Assembly (NCBI GenBank): GCA_963662175.1
Contig: OY759216.1
Span: forward strand, 45,649,087 to 45,713,086
Source of the DNA: Aradus depressus
Taxonomy: Eukaryota > Arthropoda > Insecta > Hemiptera > Aradidae
Direction: 5' to 3'
DNA: 64,000 bases
Shown here one piece after another: positions 21,228-32,139 of this stretch. The notes beneath the pieces were generated by a model. The model ran no database searches. It worked only from the letters and a program-made list of their open reading frames with translations, and was not told the DNA's origin. Positions within the stretch are counted from its first letter, which is position 1, and each line of letters starts with the position of its first letter. The position numbers were made by a program, and so were the translations under genes.

Positions 21228-22010
21228 TAAATCCTTGATGAATCACCGGCAATGTACTTCCCCAGATCGAATTAAGCAATTAAATTTTCGCTCTACCTCC
21301 AAAACCAGTGACCGTTTGCGCTAACATTAAACAGTTGACTTACAAAGGGGCTCCTAAATTCTCATACTAAATTTTGTCGATAATTTCAATAGATCGGAAG
21401 TTATTAGGGTTTTTGAATTGAGCCCGTTCTCCTGAAACCCTTCATCCCTTCAACTGATATGGCTGAAATACGACAGATTATCGTCCTCATAGAGTTCTCT
21501 TAAATATGAAATTTTGTGATACATTCATTACATTGGCAGTTATTATAGAGTCTTTATGTGTTAAGCCTCCCCCTAATTGCTCCTTACCCTTCGGTCGATT
21601 TGGCTGAAAAACAATTGGTTCGTATAGCTGGGGAAGTAATAAGGGTATATATGTCCAACGTCAAAGTACAAGAACAAAAAAAAAAACGCGTTCATACTCT
21701 TTATCATATAAATATATAATATATTACATTAAATTCCCTTTTACTTCCCAGTAATACGAAGTATAGGGGAAGTTATGTAATCGGTGAGATTATCGATGTT
21801 TCTGGGTAATGGTTATTTTCCTATAACTGCCGATGTTAAGAATATATCGCCAAAAAATTTAGTATAAGGATTCAGAAGCCTCATTGAAAGTCAACTATTA
21901 ATTTTTAGCACAAAAGATAATTTAGTTTTGAAGAGAGAGCGAAAACTTAATTGATAAATTTGTGCGGGGGAAGTACACTGCCGATGATTCACGTATTTTT
22001 TTTCCAAGAT
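21228..22010. mobile_element. Two family A copies facing each other
   Basis: A forward copy (21228-21645, starting GATGAATCACCGGCAATGTA) and a reverse copy (21740-22010, starting with the intact-looking end CAGTAATACGAAGTATAGGG) lie tail to tail. Confidence 0.7.
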
Positions 22011-22192
22011 GAAGTCGGATGGTTGTTAGGAAAAGTAGTTGTGGAAATGTGGATCTCACTCAACTGAATGGAAACCGTTACACATTTCGGAATCAGTGGA
22101 CCGCCGCGCGGCGCACACATTCCACCACTCCAAACTGAAATACACAACTATTTCTCGAGGTTTCTACCGTGAAGAAACATATATAAAAAAAA

Positions 22193-22533
22193 GAGGGCGC
22201 CGGTAGCTCAGTGGTAAGCGTGCTTGTCTTCTGAGCTCAAGATCGTGGGTTCGAAACCCACCCGAGGCCCTTAATTTATTTTATCTAGGAGGTAAAATAA
22301 ATTTAAGCACGCCGTCCTTCGGATGGGACGTTAATCGATGGTCCCAAGCCTGTACGATGTCAGGTACTCGTTAAAGACCCCTACCCTAGGTGAATAAAAA
22401 TTTAGGGTAGGCAACATTTAGGACTCCCACAGTAGAATCGGGCTCATGTCCACCAGAGTGACGAAAGAGCGCTCTGGTAGTAGGCGATGTGACCTTGTAG
22501 TTAAAGCCCGGGCATGAGTCATAAAACCTAACC
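22193..22533 (+). mobile_element. SINE-1, full length, with 12-bp target duplication
   Basis: One of the cleanest copies. Box A (TAGCTCAGTGG), box B (GGTTCGAAACC), the hairpin (imperfect here), core, tail and CCTAACC end are all present. ATATAAAAAAAA at 22181 and 22535 flanks it. Confidence 0.92.
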
Positions 22534-22546
22534 AATATAAAAAAAA

Positions 22547-22650
22547 TCGTCGGTGAATAACAGACAATGTACTTCCCCAGAACGAGATAATCAATTGACT
22601 TCTCACTCCCCCTCCAAAACCAGTCGACTGTTTGAGAGCTAATATTCAAT
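22547..22650 (+). mobile_element. Family A fragment
   Basis: Outer end and first sub-unit only (CGTCGGTGAATAACAGACAA to GAGCTAATATTCAATAGTCG). Confidence 0.6.
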
Positions 22651-22799
22651 AGTCGATAGATTTCGAAAAACTTTCATTTTTATTTGAACATTTATGTCCG
22701 CAATGGGACCCAATTTATGTGGGGGGTCAGCAATAGAGACATTGAAATACATGGGTAATCAAATCAAAATTTCTAGTTCGTCGTGGTTATATATAATAG

Positions 22800-22890
22800 G
22801 TCCGTCCGAGACCCTTAACCTTCAGCACACCCTCCTTCGGACGCTACGTTAAGCGATTGTCCCGAGCCTATTCAATATGTTACTATTTAA
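22800..22890 (+). mobile_element. SINE-1 internal fragment
   Basis: CCGAGACCCTTAA through CCTTCGGACGCTACGTTAAG; head, hairpin and tail are missing. Confidence 0.6.
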
Positions 22891-22917
22891 ATACCCCAAC
22901 TCATTTTGTTTAAGTTA

Positions 22918-23400
22918 GCAGATGTGGCATCTTAGTTTCAAATTTTAAGTTCATTCGTTGTACTTCCCCAGCAAGAATCAATCAATTACGTTTTGGCACT
23001 TTCTCCAAAGCCAATCGACCGTTTGGTCTAGTGGATTCTGAATCCTTGTACTAAATTTTATGTCGATACATTCATTAAAGTCGCAATTATTAGAATATAT
23101 AAATCGACCGGTCTTGCGGAAAATTGATTAGTGTCATCCATTTAGGGATTTGAATTTAAATGTAATATTGCATGTCGATACATTCATTACAACAGCATTT
23201 ATTGGGATTTGAGACCCCCTTCTCTGATCCCCTACTCCCCTTGGACTGATTCCGCTGAAAGTTAATAGGTGTCGTCCTTAAAGAGTTTAGGATACAGATA
23301 TAAAATTTCTAGACGATACATTCATTCTATCGGGAGTTATCATGTTCACGGATACACACAGCGAGACAGACAGCATTTTTCTCATACCTGGGTAGGAAAA
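22918..23400 (+). mobile_element. Family A with upstream segment shared with 25421
   Basis: About 55 bp upstream of TACTTCCCCAG (starting TTTAAGTTAGCAGATGTGGC) is nearly identical to the sequence upstream of the 25421 copy. The element then continues through three sub-units to the TCTCAT end block. Confidence 0.7.
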
Positions 23401-23478
23401 ATTTAGAACTCCCACAGTAGTCAGGGGACGAAAGAACGCTCTGATAGTAGGCGATATGACCTCGCAGTTAAAGCCCGG
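23386..23478 (+). mobile_element. SINE-1 3' part
   Basis: TTTAGAACTCCCACAGTAG to CGCAGTTAAAGCCCGG, lacking the terminal repeats. Confidence 0.7.
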
Positions 23479-23479
23479 A

Positions 23480-24026
23480 CTGCCACACAATTCAAGCAAG
23501 ATTTCTCTTTTCTATCAAAAATAATGAAAAATTACTATTTCTTTTTATTTTTTTCATGGTCTACAGACCACAGACTCCCCAGTCTAGTAAATTCAAAATA
23601 ATAAATTACTTTTTTTTCCACTTTTTAGAATTCTACAACATTTTTCAAATGGGAAAGTGAGTATTTAAAGACAAAGAAAGAAATAAGGAAACTATTTGTA
23701 TTACGTAAAAAGCTATTATTTTTTTTACTTCCGTAGCTCTACGAACATATTATTATATTAACGGTTCGCGGTGTTAAGAATAACATTAAAAACAAATGTC
23801 AGCAACTCAAACCCTTTAAAAAGTAAAGATAAAATATAAAAAAAAAAAAAAAAATATTGTCTAATTCACAAATATATATATATAATATGGGTGTACTTTC
23901 GGTATTGCTACCTATTAAAATCTTAATAATAAAAGTGTGGCGGTATGAGCACTTCTCCAAAATGGACGTCTTGGTAGCATTAAAGATGAATAAACACGAG
24001 CGAACCTCCTCACCATGGTTACCTAC
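23480..24026. other. AT-rich DNA
   Basis: Homopolymer runs and a (TA)n tract near 23875. A 93-codon plus-strand frame (23857-24138) covers the next candidate exon on the opposite strand. Confidence 0.4.
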
Positions 24027-24139
24027 CCATCTATACACACGTCCAGTTCGGATCCAAGCATGCTACTCGTATACGCCATCGAAAATCGAATTGTTTTTAC
24101 ACCTTTTCTTCGATCGACATAAGGAGAGAGTAAGGTAAC
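24027..24139 (-). CDS. Candidate internal exon, unknown protein
   Basis: On the minus strand a 113-nt open segment lies between an acceptor (CTCTACACCAG|G) and a good donor (GATGG|GTAGGT). It enters in phase 0 and leaves in phase 2. The 37 full codons read TLLSPYVDRRKGVKTIRFSM and then YTSSMLGSELDVCIDG. The block is less AT-rich than its flanks and unique in the window. The opposite strand is also open (ending DRHKERVR), so strand and coding status are unproven. Confidence 0.25.
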
Positions 24140-24464
24140 CTGGTGTAGAGTTCACGCGGTTAGATTCATTTTTTAGTGAGTGCATTTGTGATTTGTATTG
24201 CTGTATAAAACTGGACTGGCGTAAATATACATTATTCATATATACCTTTATTTTTTATTAATCAAGAGATTGAAGGTTGTTATATTAAATTTTTTTATTG
24301 TTTCCCCCCTTTATTAGTCTGAAATATTAATAATTCAGTCAAAGGTTAAAAGACGTAAAAAAGAAAAATTTTGAAATATGTAATATGCACTGATTAAAAT
24401 ACAAATATATATGTGCATATATGAAATAAATAAATGATGACAATAATAAATATATGAATAGAAT
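24140..24464. other. AT-rich DNA
   Basis: No feature recognised. Confidence 0.4.
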
Positions 24465-24476
24465 AAAAAATATATA

Positions 24477-24716
24477 GGTTAGGTTAGGTTTTATGACTCA
24501 TGCCCGGGCTTTAACTACGAAGTCATACCGCCTACTACCAGAGCGCTCTTTCGTCACTCTGGTGGACATGAGCCCGACTCTACTGTGGGAGTCCTAAATT
24601 TTGTTTACCCTAAAGTTTTATTCACCTAGGGTAGGGGTCTTTAACGAGTACCTGACATCGTACAGGCTCGGGACCATCGCTTAACGTCCCATCCGAAGGA
24701 CGGCGTGCTTAAGTTT
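24477..24716 (-). mobile_element. SINE-1, 5' truncated at its own hairpin
   Basis: The tail on this strand reads GGTTAGGTTAGGTTTTATGA, three TTAGG-type units. The copy stops at CGTGCTTAAGTTT, the base of the internal stem-loop, and lacks the tRNA-like head. AAAAAATATATA at 24465 and 24719 is a 12-bp target duplication, so the truncation happened at insertion. Confidence 0.88.
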
Positions 24717-24730
24717 AAAAAAAATATATA

Positions 24731-25420
24731 AAAATACATCGATTTTTTTTTTTAATACTGTCGACGTAAGATTGTATGAAGACATTTATTTATATATTTT
24801 TTTTAGCACATTCACAATGAGGGAAGAAGACACTTACCTGACATTCTTTATCAGCTAACTTGTCTCATACTTAAAAGTCAAGGATGACTTCAGGTTTATT
24901 TTTGGTTTTTTTTTGGCTAATCTGGCTTTAGTACTAACTTTTTTGACAAAATATTTTCAATTCTCAAGGGAAAAACAATACTTTATACAAAAAATGATAT
25001 TGTAAATAATATGTGTTATGTGGCAATAAACAGAACGTTCTTATACCAACTAATATTGTTCAGATCACTCTCCTCCCACCCTCTCATAAAATCAATTCAT
25101 TATAGGAAAGCAATTCAAAATTTATTAACAACAAATTTTTCGATGGAACTACTTTTTTTCTTGTAAGTCAAACAAATGTCTAAAATAATGGGTTTCAGAA
25201 CGACATTTTATCACAATTTTCAGCATGAATCTCGTAAACCGGGTACCTTCGAAAAAAAAAGCTTCAATACAAAATGTGCATTTTAGTTTTTTCTACAACT
25301 TTTATTTGAAAAGATTTTTGATTAGGTCATAAATATGAGCAGAAACTGGTAAAATGTAGTTAGGCCCCAAATTAAAGTGGTCTTATTTTTCGTCTGATTC
25401 TAACAAAGACCCGATCAGAT
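24731..25420. other. Unassigned DNA with a weak family C trace
   Basis: TGTTATGTGGCAATAAACAG to TCACTCTCCTCCCACCCTCT (25015-25085) resembles family C. Nothing else was recognised. Confidence 0.4.
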
Positions 25421-25705
25421 TTAAGTTAGCAGATGTGGCATCTTAGTTTCAAATTTTAAGTTCATTCGTTGTACTTCCCCAGCAAGAGTCAATCAATTAC
25501 GCGATTGCACTTCCTCTAAAGCAGATATAAAATTTCTTGATGATACATTCATTCTATCGGGAGTTATCGTGTTCTCAGATACACACAAACAGCAGTTTTT
25601 CTCATATTTGGAATCTGAAAGTCAGAAAACATAAAATTCCGTTGAAAACTCCGCATAGATTTTTTGACAGATTACATAACTTCCCCTATACTAGCTGGGG
25701 AAGTT
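25421..25705 (+). mobile_element. Family A internal-deletion derivative
   Basis: Same upstream segment as at 22918. It then jumps from the first 30 nt after TACTTCCCCAGCAAGA directly to the last sub-unit (ATTCATTCTATCGGGAGTTA) and a good end (CTATACTAGCTGGGGAAGTT). Confidence 0.75.
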
Positions 25706-25791
25706 AAATGTATTGGCAGTCAATAAAGAAGAAAAGGCCACTACTTTAGTTCTATATACTCGATTGCATTGTAAAATATACCAATTTTCGT

Positions 25792-26113
25792 CTATTCATA
25801 CTTTAGTATTGACATGTTCGAATAGTAAGTAACCGAAGGAATGACATCATCTTTGGTCCCCATCCCACGAAGACATCTTTCCAGTTCTATTGAGAGTAAG
25901 AAACGTGTCCTTTGTGAACTACCCATAGGTGAGACAGCCACATCTAAGATTTCTTCTATATCAGTTCATAGTATCAGATACATAAACTTATTACCCTCTC
26001 CATCTTCGATACAATGTATCATAATTAGGAGATCATCTTTTGTCGTTATCCTTTATAAACAGATATTTTTTTTTACTTCCCCAGCAATACGAAGCATAGG
26101 GGAAGTTATGTAG
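25792..26113. other. Unique block open on both strands
   Basis: The minus frame (25792-25965) reads ELERCLRGMGTKDDVI, a phrase reminiscent of the annexin GxGT motif, but the flanking residues do not fit an annexin repeat. The plus frame (25841 onward) reads SSLVPIPRRHLSSSIESKKR. I cannot choose between them, and either may be chance. Confidence 0.25.
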
Positions 26114-26460
26114 TTTCCGACCCCAGATGAAAAAAAAAATTGTCAGTACGAATCAATCTAATAAGTTTTCGCTATTTCGCCAAAGCCAATCAACCGTTTC
26201 GGTTGAATTCTTTATTTGACTTACATAGTGGATTCGGAATTCTCATGCAAAATCTCGTATCGGTACATTCATTCTATCTGTGGAGTGTTCACGGACGTAC
26301 ACACCGACGGATACCCACACAAAATTTATGTGTGAGGATTCAGAGTCAAATGTAAGTCAAATATCAAGTATTTGCCCAAACGGTCGATTGACTTTGGAGG
26401 GAGAGCAAAAACGTAATTGATTAATGCTGGGAAAGTACATAGTCGGTGATTCACTGAAAT
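26070..26460. mobile_element. Family A terminal pieces
   Basis: The reverse end with hairpin CCAGCAATACGAAGCATAGG, a forward first sub-unit from 26150, then a reverse outer end up to GGGAAAGTACATAGTCGGTG. Confidence 0.65.
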
Positions 26461-26698
26461 ATTTTTTAAACTGCTTTCTTTTAGATATTTAAGTCAAAAA
26501 ACAAAACAAACGATTGTTATTTGAACAGAAATTTCTTCGTCTTAAAAAAAAATTACCTGAAGTAAATCTTCGGAGGGCTTTTTTAATAAACTTTCTAATT
26601 GTGCTAATGCGATAACGTTGAAAGCTTAAAAACAGGATGATCATAAAAGGCTAAAATCCCCCAAAAAAAGAGCCGGTCGTATAAGTATATTTTCTAAG
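26461..26698. other. Unassigned AT-rich DNA
   Basis: No feature recognised. Confidence 0.35.
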
Positions 26699-26829
26699 CT
26701 TTAATTGCCAACACTACCATTAAGCGTATTCAGGAACCAGAATCACCTGACTTCTCTCATCCACTTCTTTATGACTGGAACATAAATCCGCTTGACAGGA
26801 ATCGTTCAAACAGGACTCGAAAGTCATCA
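26699..26829 (+). CDS. Candidate internal exon, unknown protein
   Basis: Between an acceptor-like site (TATATTTTCTAAG) and a donor (TCATCA|GTAAAT) lies a 131-nt open segment. It would enter with two nt of a split codon and leave in phase 0. The 43 full codons read IKRIQEPESPDFSHPLLYDW then NPLDRNRSNRTRKSS. The acceptor's pyrimidine tract is short and no partner exon was identified. Family A begins right after the donor. Confidence 0.28.
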
Positions 26830-26839
26830 GTAAATCATC

Positions 26840-27575
26840 GGAAAAGTACTTCCCCGCACGAAATATACAATAATTTAGTAGAAAATCAATAGGTGACTAT
26901 TTATTCCGGGAGTTCTGAATACTCTAACTAAATTTCGTGTCGATACAATAATTATTAATAATTATTTCGAAAGTTATGTGAGGTTTTGAGTTGAACCTTT
27001 CTTAATGATCCCTCACTTCCTTTCGGTCGATTCCACGGAAAATTAATGCATGTCCTTATGGCGTTTTGGAATTTTTGTGTCGATATTATATTCATTACAA
27101 TTTGTTAAGACTCCCGTCCGAAACTTTTATCTTCATCAACCCTTTACGCGATTCTTTAATCCCACAACCCTCATTCAATAGACAGAAAAGGACAAGGAGA
27201 CCCGTCAGTCCATTCTATTTTTCACAGGAATTTCATCTTTTTCGAGCCGGAAATGGAAAATAAATTCCTGCCGGTCTGTGTATCTGTGAACACGATAACT
27301 CCCGACAGAATACATGTATCGACACCTATATATTTTCAGCCAAATCAGTGAAAGAGAAGGGAGGAAACTCAAAAACTCTAAAAATTGCCCATGTAATGAT
27401 TGTATGAACACAAAATTCCGTATGAGTATTCAGAAGCCCATAATATGACATATTATATCAACTATTATATATATACAACCCAAACCGTCGATTGGTCTTA
27501 GAGGGAGAGCAAAAACCACATAATCTGCTGGGGAAGTATATTGCCGCTGATTCACCGACTTTTTGAATAGCCGTT
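26840..27575. mobile_element. Family A, compound copy
   Basis: A forward set of sub-units (26850-27270) joins a reverse set (27270-27570) at the CTGTGTATCTGTGAACACG block. It ends in GGGGAAGTATATTGCCGCTG. Confidence 0.7.
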
Positions 27576-27732
27576 TAAAAGGAACTTTTTCGCATCAAGC
27601 TAATTTTACGTTTTCATTATTGGTTCTAGTTTAAATTATCGGTCATTTCTGGAACTCGTCAGTAAGTTGCTGTACCTGAACCTATTTTCTACAAAACAGG
27701 AAAAAAAAAAAAGTGAGGTGTGTCCGTGACTA

Positions 27733-27807
27733 TTAGTTAATTGTGTCTCCGTTAGATGGCGGCGGTCCGCTAGCCGCTGTTCGGGACACTTCGCTACCAA
27801 ACGACAT
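27733..27807 (-). CDS. Small ORF or possible first exon (24 codons)
   Basis: On the minus strand ATG TCG TTT GGT opens MSFGSEVSRTAASGPPPSNG and stops after four more codons. About 130 nt upstream is a CpG-containing stretch (ATTGCGACGCGACGACAAGA), unlike the AT-rich surroundings. It could be a 5' exon with a donor inside the ORF (TTTG|GTAGCG), an upstream ORF, or chance. Confidence 0.22.
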   Translation of the reverse strand: MSFGSEVSRTAASGPPPSNGDTIN

Positions 27808-27964
27808 CTTCTTGTTGTATTGAATTGTGTTGTTTTTTTTTTTTTTTGGTTTCTCCCAAACAAAAACAACAAACGTTAACCTACTGATAAGCTTGACATC
27901 ATTCTTCGAACTGCTTCCATCTGCCTCTTGTCGTCGCGTCGCAATCATGTTGGAGTTACAATTT

Positions 27965-28142
27965 TCCCAGCTATTCAAGACGTATAGAGGAAGTTGTGTA
28001 ATTGGACAGAAATTTGAAGTTGAATTTTCATAGGAATTTCATGTTTGTAATATATTTGCCCAGAATTACTATGAATTAACCAATTACGTTTTCGCAATAA
28101 TTTGATTCTGGATAAGCAAATTTTATATGCAGAATTGAAAGG

Positions 28143-28178
<36 letters not shown>
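27965..28178. repeat. Family A reverse end fragment next to a 34-nt G run
   Basis: AGCTATTCAAGACGTATAGA to GGAATTTCATGTTT is the family A end in reverse, with a short forward piece at 28060-28100. It is followed by 34 consecutive G (28145-28178). Confidence 0.7.
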
Positions 28179-28179
<1 letters not shown>

Positions 28180-28184
28180 GTCTT

Positions 28185-28456
28185 CAAAAGCTAGGGATAT
28201 ACCCTTTGAAGCACTTCATGGACAAGAGGCAGCTGGGCCAAGGACCATCAAAATTCATGGAGGCCAGGTCAGAAGGGAATCACCCGCGAAGAAGATCCAG
28301 ACTCAAGCATCTGGAGTACATAAAGGTATTGGACAGCGAAGGGCAAGACCATAGCTGAGACACGCAACTTCGCACAGGCAGCTATGGCAGCGGTAGATAG
28401 AGGCTCCCTCTATGCCCGAGAGACACACGGAGACAGGAAAAGATGAAGAAGAGTAT
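28185..28456 (+). pseudogene. Probable retroelement or gene fragment, frameshifted
   Basis: Two overlapping frames give GPSKFMEARSEGNHPRRRSR and, after a shift near 28345, TIAETRNFAQAAMAAVDRGS followed by LYARETHGDRKR and a stop. The basic PRRRSR stretch and the arrangement resemble the C-terminal end of non-LTR retrotransposon polyproteins. This assignment is tentative. Confidence 0.4.
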
Positions 28457-28486
28457 TCAACAAAAAAAAACTTCTGTTGTATTGAA

Positions 28487-28638
28487 GTTAGTTATTATGA
28501 CTCATGCCCGGGCTTTAACTGCAAGGTCATATCATACCAGAGCGCTGTTTCGTCACACTGGTAGACATGACTGTGGGAGTCCTAAATTTTTAATTTAAGG
28601 GTGCTTGCACCCATACCACTGAGCTACCGCCGCCCTTC
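28487..28638 (-). mobile_element. SINE-1, internally deleted, reverse
   Basis: AACTA-type tail, GCCCGGGCTTTAACTGCAAG, then a jump past the core to the head (CCACTGAGCTACCGCCGCCC). Confidence 0.8.
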
Positions 28639-28649
28639 CCTTTTGTGAT

Positions 28650-28800
28650 GAAAATATTGACACAAAATTTCGTATGTAATTTCAGAATAGGAAGAGGAAG
28701 GTTCAATTCAAAACCCTTAATAACTATCGATGTAATGAATGTATCGACACGAAATTTAGAATGAATATTATAAACTCCTTGAACAATTAGACAGTCTACT
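28650..28800 (-). mobile_element. Family A fragment, reverse
   Basis: Two partial sub-units (AAAACCCTTAATAACTATCG, TGTAATGAATGTATCGACAC). Confidence 0.6.
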
Positions 28801-29759
28801 TCTGTCTGAAGAGGAGGGACGGGATGGGATCTTCGTACGCATTATCTTTAAAAACGGAGATGTCCGCTACACTCTCCCAAGTCAGCTATGTCCTCTAACG
28901 CCCTTGAAGCCCCAAGAACTCTCCTACACCTAAATGAGTTTTCTCTTTTCAAAGGACAGTGGTAGTCCTTCTCTCTGTTACTACATAGTCTTCGCTTCAT
29001 TGTGTCGCTTTACAATCCGTGAAATTAATCTTTGATTTCAGATTGCTCATTTCTTGTTCATTGTTTTATCTTCTGTCTCTGTACTTCTTAAATAAAATTT
29101 AATTATATAAGTATAATGTACTGAAAATTTAGTTCCACTGAATAACCCATGTTAGACTTTTGCTTAAAATGTTGAGGAATCTTCTTACATAGAAAGACTG
29201 CCATTGATAGGTCAAACTACAACACAACTGATTGTCTAAAAATATTTTATATATATCTATTGAACGACTGTGTGCATATGGAATAAAACTATGTAATCCA
29301 GGAAGTGTTGGAATATCCAAAGAATCCTATAATTTTAATTCAAACTGAAGAGACAGGAGAGGATATGGACCTTCACAGCAATCTGCAGAAAAGCAGGCTT
29401 TGAAGCATGTAAAATGAAGGAATCAGAAATACTTTCTAAAACTTATTAGCTCATTGCGAGAAATAAATTTATCGAATATAGAATAAAAAAAAGATTATGG
29501 TGAAGACATAATGCAAAAAAATATATTGGAAAATCAGGAAATCGAATAAAGAGCATTATTTATGGGAAAATGGATAGGCGTAACAATACTATAGATAAAT
29601 GTTTCAACGTAATTATATGGTCAAGTTAATTGTGTAACACATTTTAAACCGCAACTTCTCAATCATAACGTAAACTCAGGAATGGAAGAATTTGGATCCC
29701 CTAACGGCATGTACATCACAGAAGATACGTGAGAATTGCTATACGTACCTCACCAGGTA
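28801..29759. other. Unique DNA, nothing identified
   Basis: Moderately AT-rich with no match to other repeats here. A short protein-like run (TEETGEDMDLHSNLQKS, near 29345) is too short to call. Confidence 0.4.
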
Positions 29760-30205
29760 AAAAAAGTCCTCATACTAAATTTTGAGTCGATAAATTCTTT
29801 ACATCGATAGTTATTGAGGTTTTTGAGTTGAGCCCCCCTTCCCTTTTCCCGATTCCACTGAAAATTAATAAGTGTGGTCCACGTGGAGTTTTGAATTCAC
29901 ATATGAATTTTTTTGTCAAAACATTCATTACAACGGAAGTTATTAGTGTTTTTATTTTAAGTATTCCCCCTAATCCCCCTCTTCTTTTGGTCGATTTGGC
30001 TGAAAAACATAAAGTGTTGTTAGACGGTTCTTGATTCACATATACAATTTCGTGTCGATACATTCATTCTATCGGGAGTTATCGTGTGCACAGACACAAA
30101 CACAGACATATGTTTAACAAGAAATTCCGTTGAAAACTTTACATCGAATTTTTGACCGATTATATAACTTTCCCTATACTTCGTACAGCTGAGTAAGTAA
30201 AATGC
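29760..30205 (+). mobile_element. Family A, 5' truncated
   Basis: Three sub-units and a good end block (TATACTTCGTACAGCTGAGT). The first outer hairpin is missing. Confidence 0.75.
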
Positions 30206-30769
30206 CGATTTAGGGTATTTTGTGGGGGATATCTATAAAATTGGGGGCTCCATGACAACGCCGCTATTAACTATAAATGGTTTGTTGTGGTAGCGGAAGG
30301 GGGAAAGTTGGCTGAGTCACACAGATCGATAAAACAAGAGTAACCGAGGTCGATAATTTGAGTTCCGGTCAAGAACCCCAGAGAATTAGCAGCTCAGGCA
30401 ATGGACTACAAACAACAGGGAAAACAGAAGTCATCTCATTTGTATGTTGGACGTCCAACATGTACTTCTACATGAGTGTCAGGGGAATTTCAATTTTGCT
30501 GAAAGTAGAAACAGGAATTTGTATTCTAAAGCAAGTAACATTCATATTTCAAAGGAAGAAATATGATATATTTGTATGCAAAAAATATATAAGAAAAGTT
30601 TCCTGTAAATTATATAAAAGACATCCTTTAGGTAACCAATACGCATAAGATGAGAAATGGCCTGTATCTCCCGTTCTGGTGTCGCGAATCAACTTTCGGA
30701 ACGACAAATCGAACCACAAATGTCAACAAGGCGCTTCCCAAATCAGCATAGAAAATAAAACGTTGTCAA
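30206..30769. other. Unassigned DNA
   Basis: A 96-codon frame (30358-30648, non-ATG start) is open here, but its composition (I, F, K, V) is not persuasive. Confidence 0.35.
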
Positions 30770-31075
30770 TTTACTTCCCCAGCACGAATTAATCAGATAA
30801 GTGTTTGCTCTCCCTCTTAACAAAAATCTATTGTTTCCTAAAAATCAATAGTTGACTTACACAGGGAAATATGAATCCTCCTAAACTTGTATAAACATAA
30901 ATTTATGTTATTAGGATTTTCACATTCAGATCCCACTTTTCTTCGGTCAATTCGCCTGGAAATCAGTAGATGTCCTTATGGGGTTCTGGATATATATAAA
31001 ATTTCGTGTCGATACATTCAATCAATCGGGAGTTATCGTGTTCACAGACACACATATAAAAATATAGGTCGAGTG
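30770..31075 (+). mobile_element. Family A, internally deleted
   Basis: Outer TACTTCCCCAGCACGAATTA, first sub-unit, then last sub-unit (CGTGTCGATACATTC, GGGAGTTATCGTGTTC). Confidence 0.7.
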
Positions 31076-31093
31076 AAAAATATACTTGTACAA

Positions 31094-31573
31094 TTAGTGT
31101 TCCGTCCCATGTTATAAGGAAATAAACAATTTAATTGTTTATAGCAATTGATTGCGCCAGAATTTTTCAATCCTGATAATTTTGGCTCAATTTACACATA
31201 ATTCTCAATGTTCATGATTTTTCAGAGCGATCCTTTTGGTGATGGGGAACAGCGATTTTTAAGCGTTTTCCCGAAAAATGTTTTGAAAAATACATAAAAA
31301 AAAACATCATATATATTGTTGGATTTGTGCTTCAATAAGCTTTCATTTGACACCCTACACGACGCCCTCGAAAAATTGTTTTTCCATTTTCCAATTTACC
31401 CTCAGAAATTAACCTCCAGAATCAATTCAATTTTTTATAATCTATGTCTATGCTAATTTTCAAATTTTTACGTCGAATAGTTTCAGAGAAAATCGCCTGT
31501 GACAGACGGACGGACGGACACCGAAGTGATTCCATAAGTGTTTTGTTTTGCTAATTTTGACACGGAACACTAA
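31094..31573. mobile_element. 480-bp TIR element with a GACGGACGG box
   Basis: The ends are TTAGTGTTCCGT and its inverse ACGGAACACTAA. An internal GACAGACGGACGGACGGACA lies 60 nt from the right end. Sequences of the form 'GTTCCGTA...ACGGAAC' with GACGGACGG boxes are widespread in insect genomes. No ORF. Confidence 0.6.
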
Positions 31574-31613
31574 AAATATTAAAAAATACAAAATAATATA
31601 ATTGTTGTCGAGC

Positions 31614-31855
31614 TAGTTAGTTATTGCCCAGGCATTAACTACGAAGTCATATCGCCTACTACCAGAGCGCTCTTTCGTCGTAGAGCCTGATTCTACTCTG
31701 GAAGTCCTAAATTTTGTCAACCCAAGTATATTCTCCTAGGATAGGGGCCTTTAACAAGTACATCGTACAAGCTCAGGACCATCATTTAACGTTCCATCCG
31801 AAGGATGGCTTGCTCAAGGTTTATTCACCTCCCAGATAAAAAAAATCTAAGGGCT
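31614..31855 (-). mobile_element. SINE-1, partial, reverse
   Basis: AACTA-type tail (TAGTTAGTTATT), then the body to TTTATTCACCTCCCAGATAA. The head beyond the hairpin is missing. Confidence 0.75.
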
Positions 31856-32139
31856 TCAATATATTAATAATATGTAATAATCTGTATTACGCGAAAATAG
31901 CTTTTATACAAAATTTTATTAACCATAAGGTACATGAAGGGATCAGTTTATACCTCTAATAACATAATCTTTTAAGGGAACTCGTGAATGGGTTTTATTG
32001 TTTCCATTCGGTCCACTATAATGGTCTCCGTTTATTGAGTTTTTACGAGTTTAACCATTATATATCACCAGGCTTTCTGCTGTATCAACTCTGATATTAG
32101 AGATAAATGGTGAAAAAAAAAATAATAATAATAAATCAC

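Noticed and set aside
22194..22270. tRNA gene
   Set aside because: Box A and box B are present, but the sequence does not fold into a full tRNA and belongs to a dispersed SINE.
25792..25965. Annexin gene fragment
   Set aside because: Only the phrase RGMGTKDD recalls annexins. Surrounding residues do not follow the annexin repeat, and the other strand is also open.
30358..30648. 96-codon plus-strand ORF
   Set aside because: Non-ATG start, skewed composition, no splice or promoter support.
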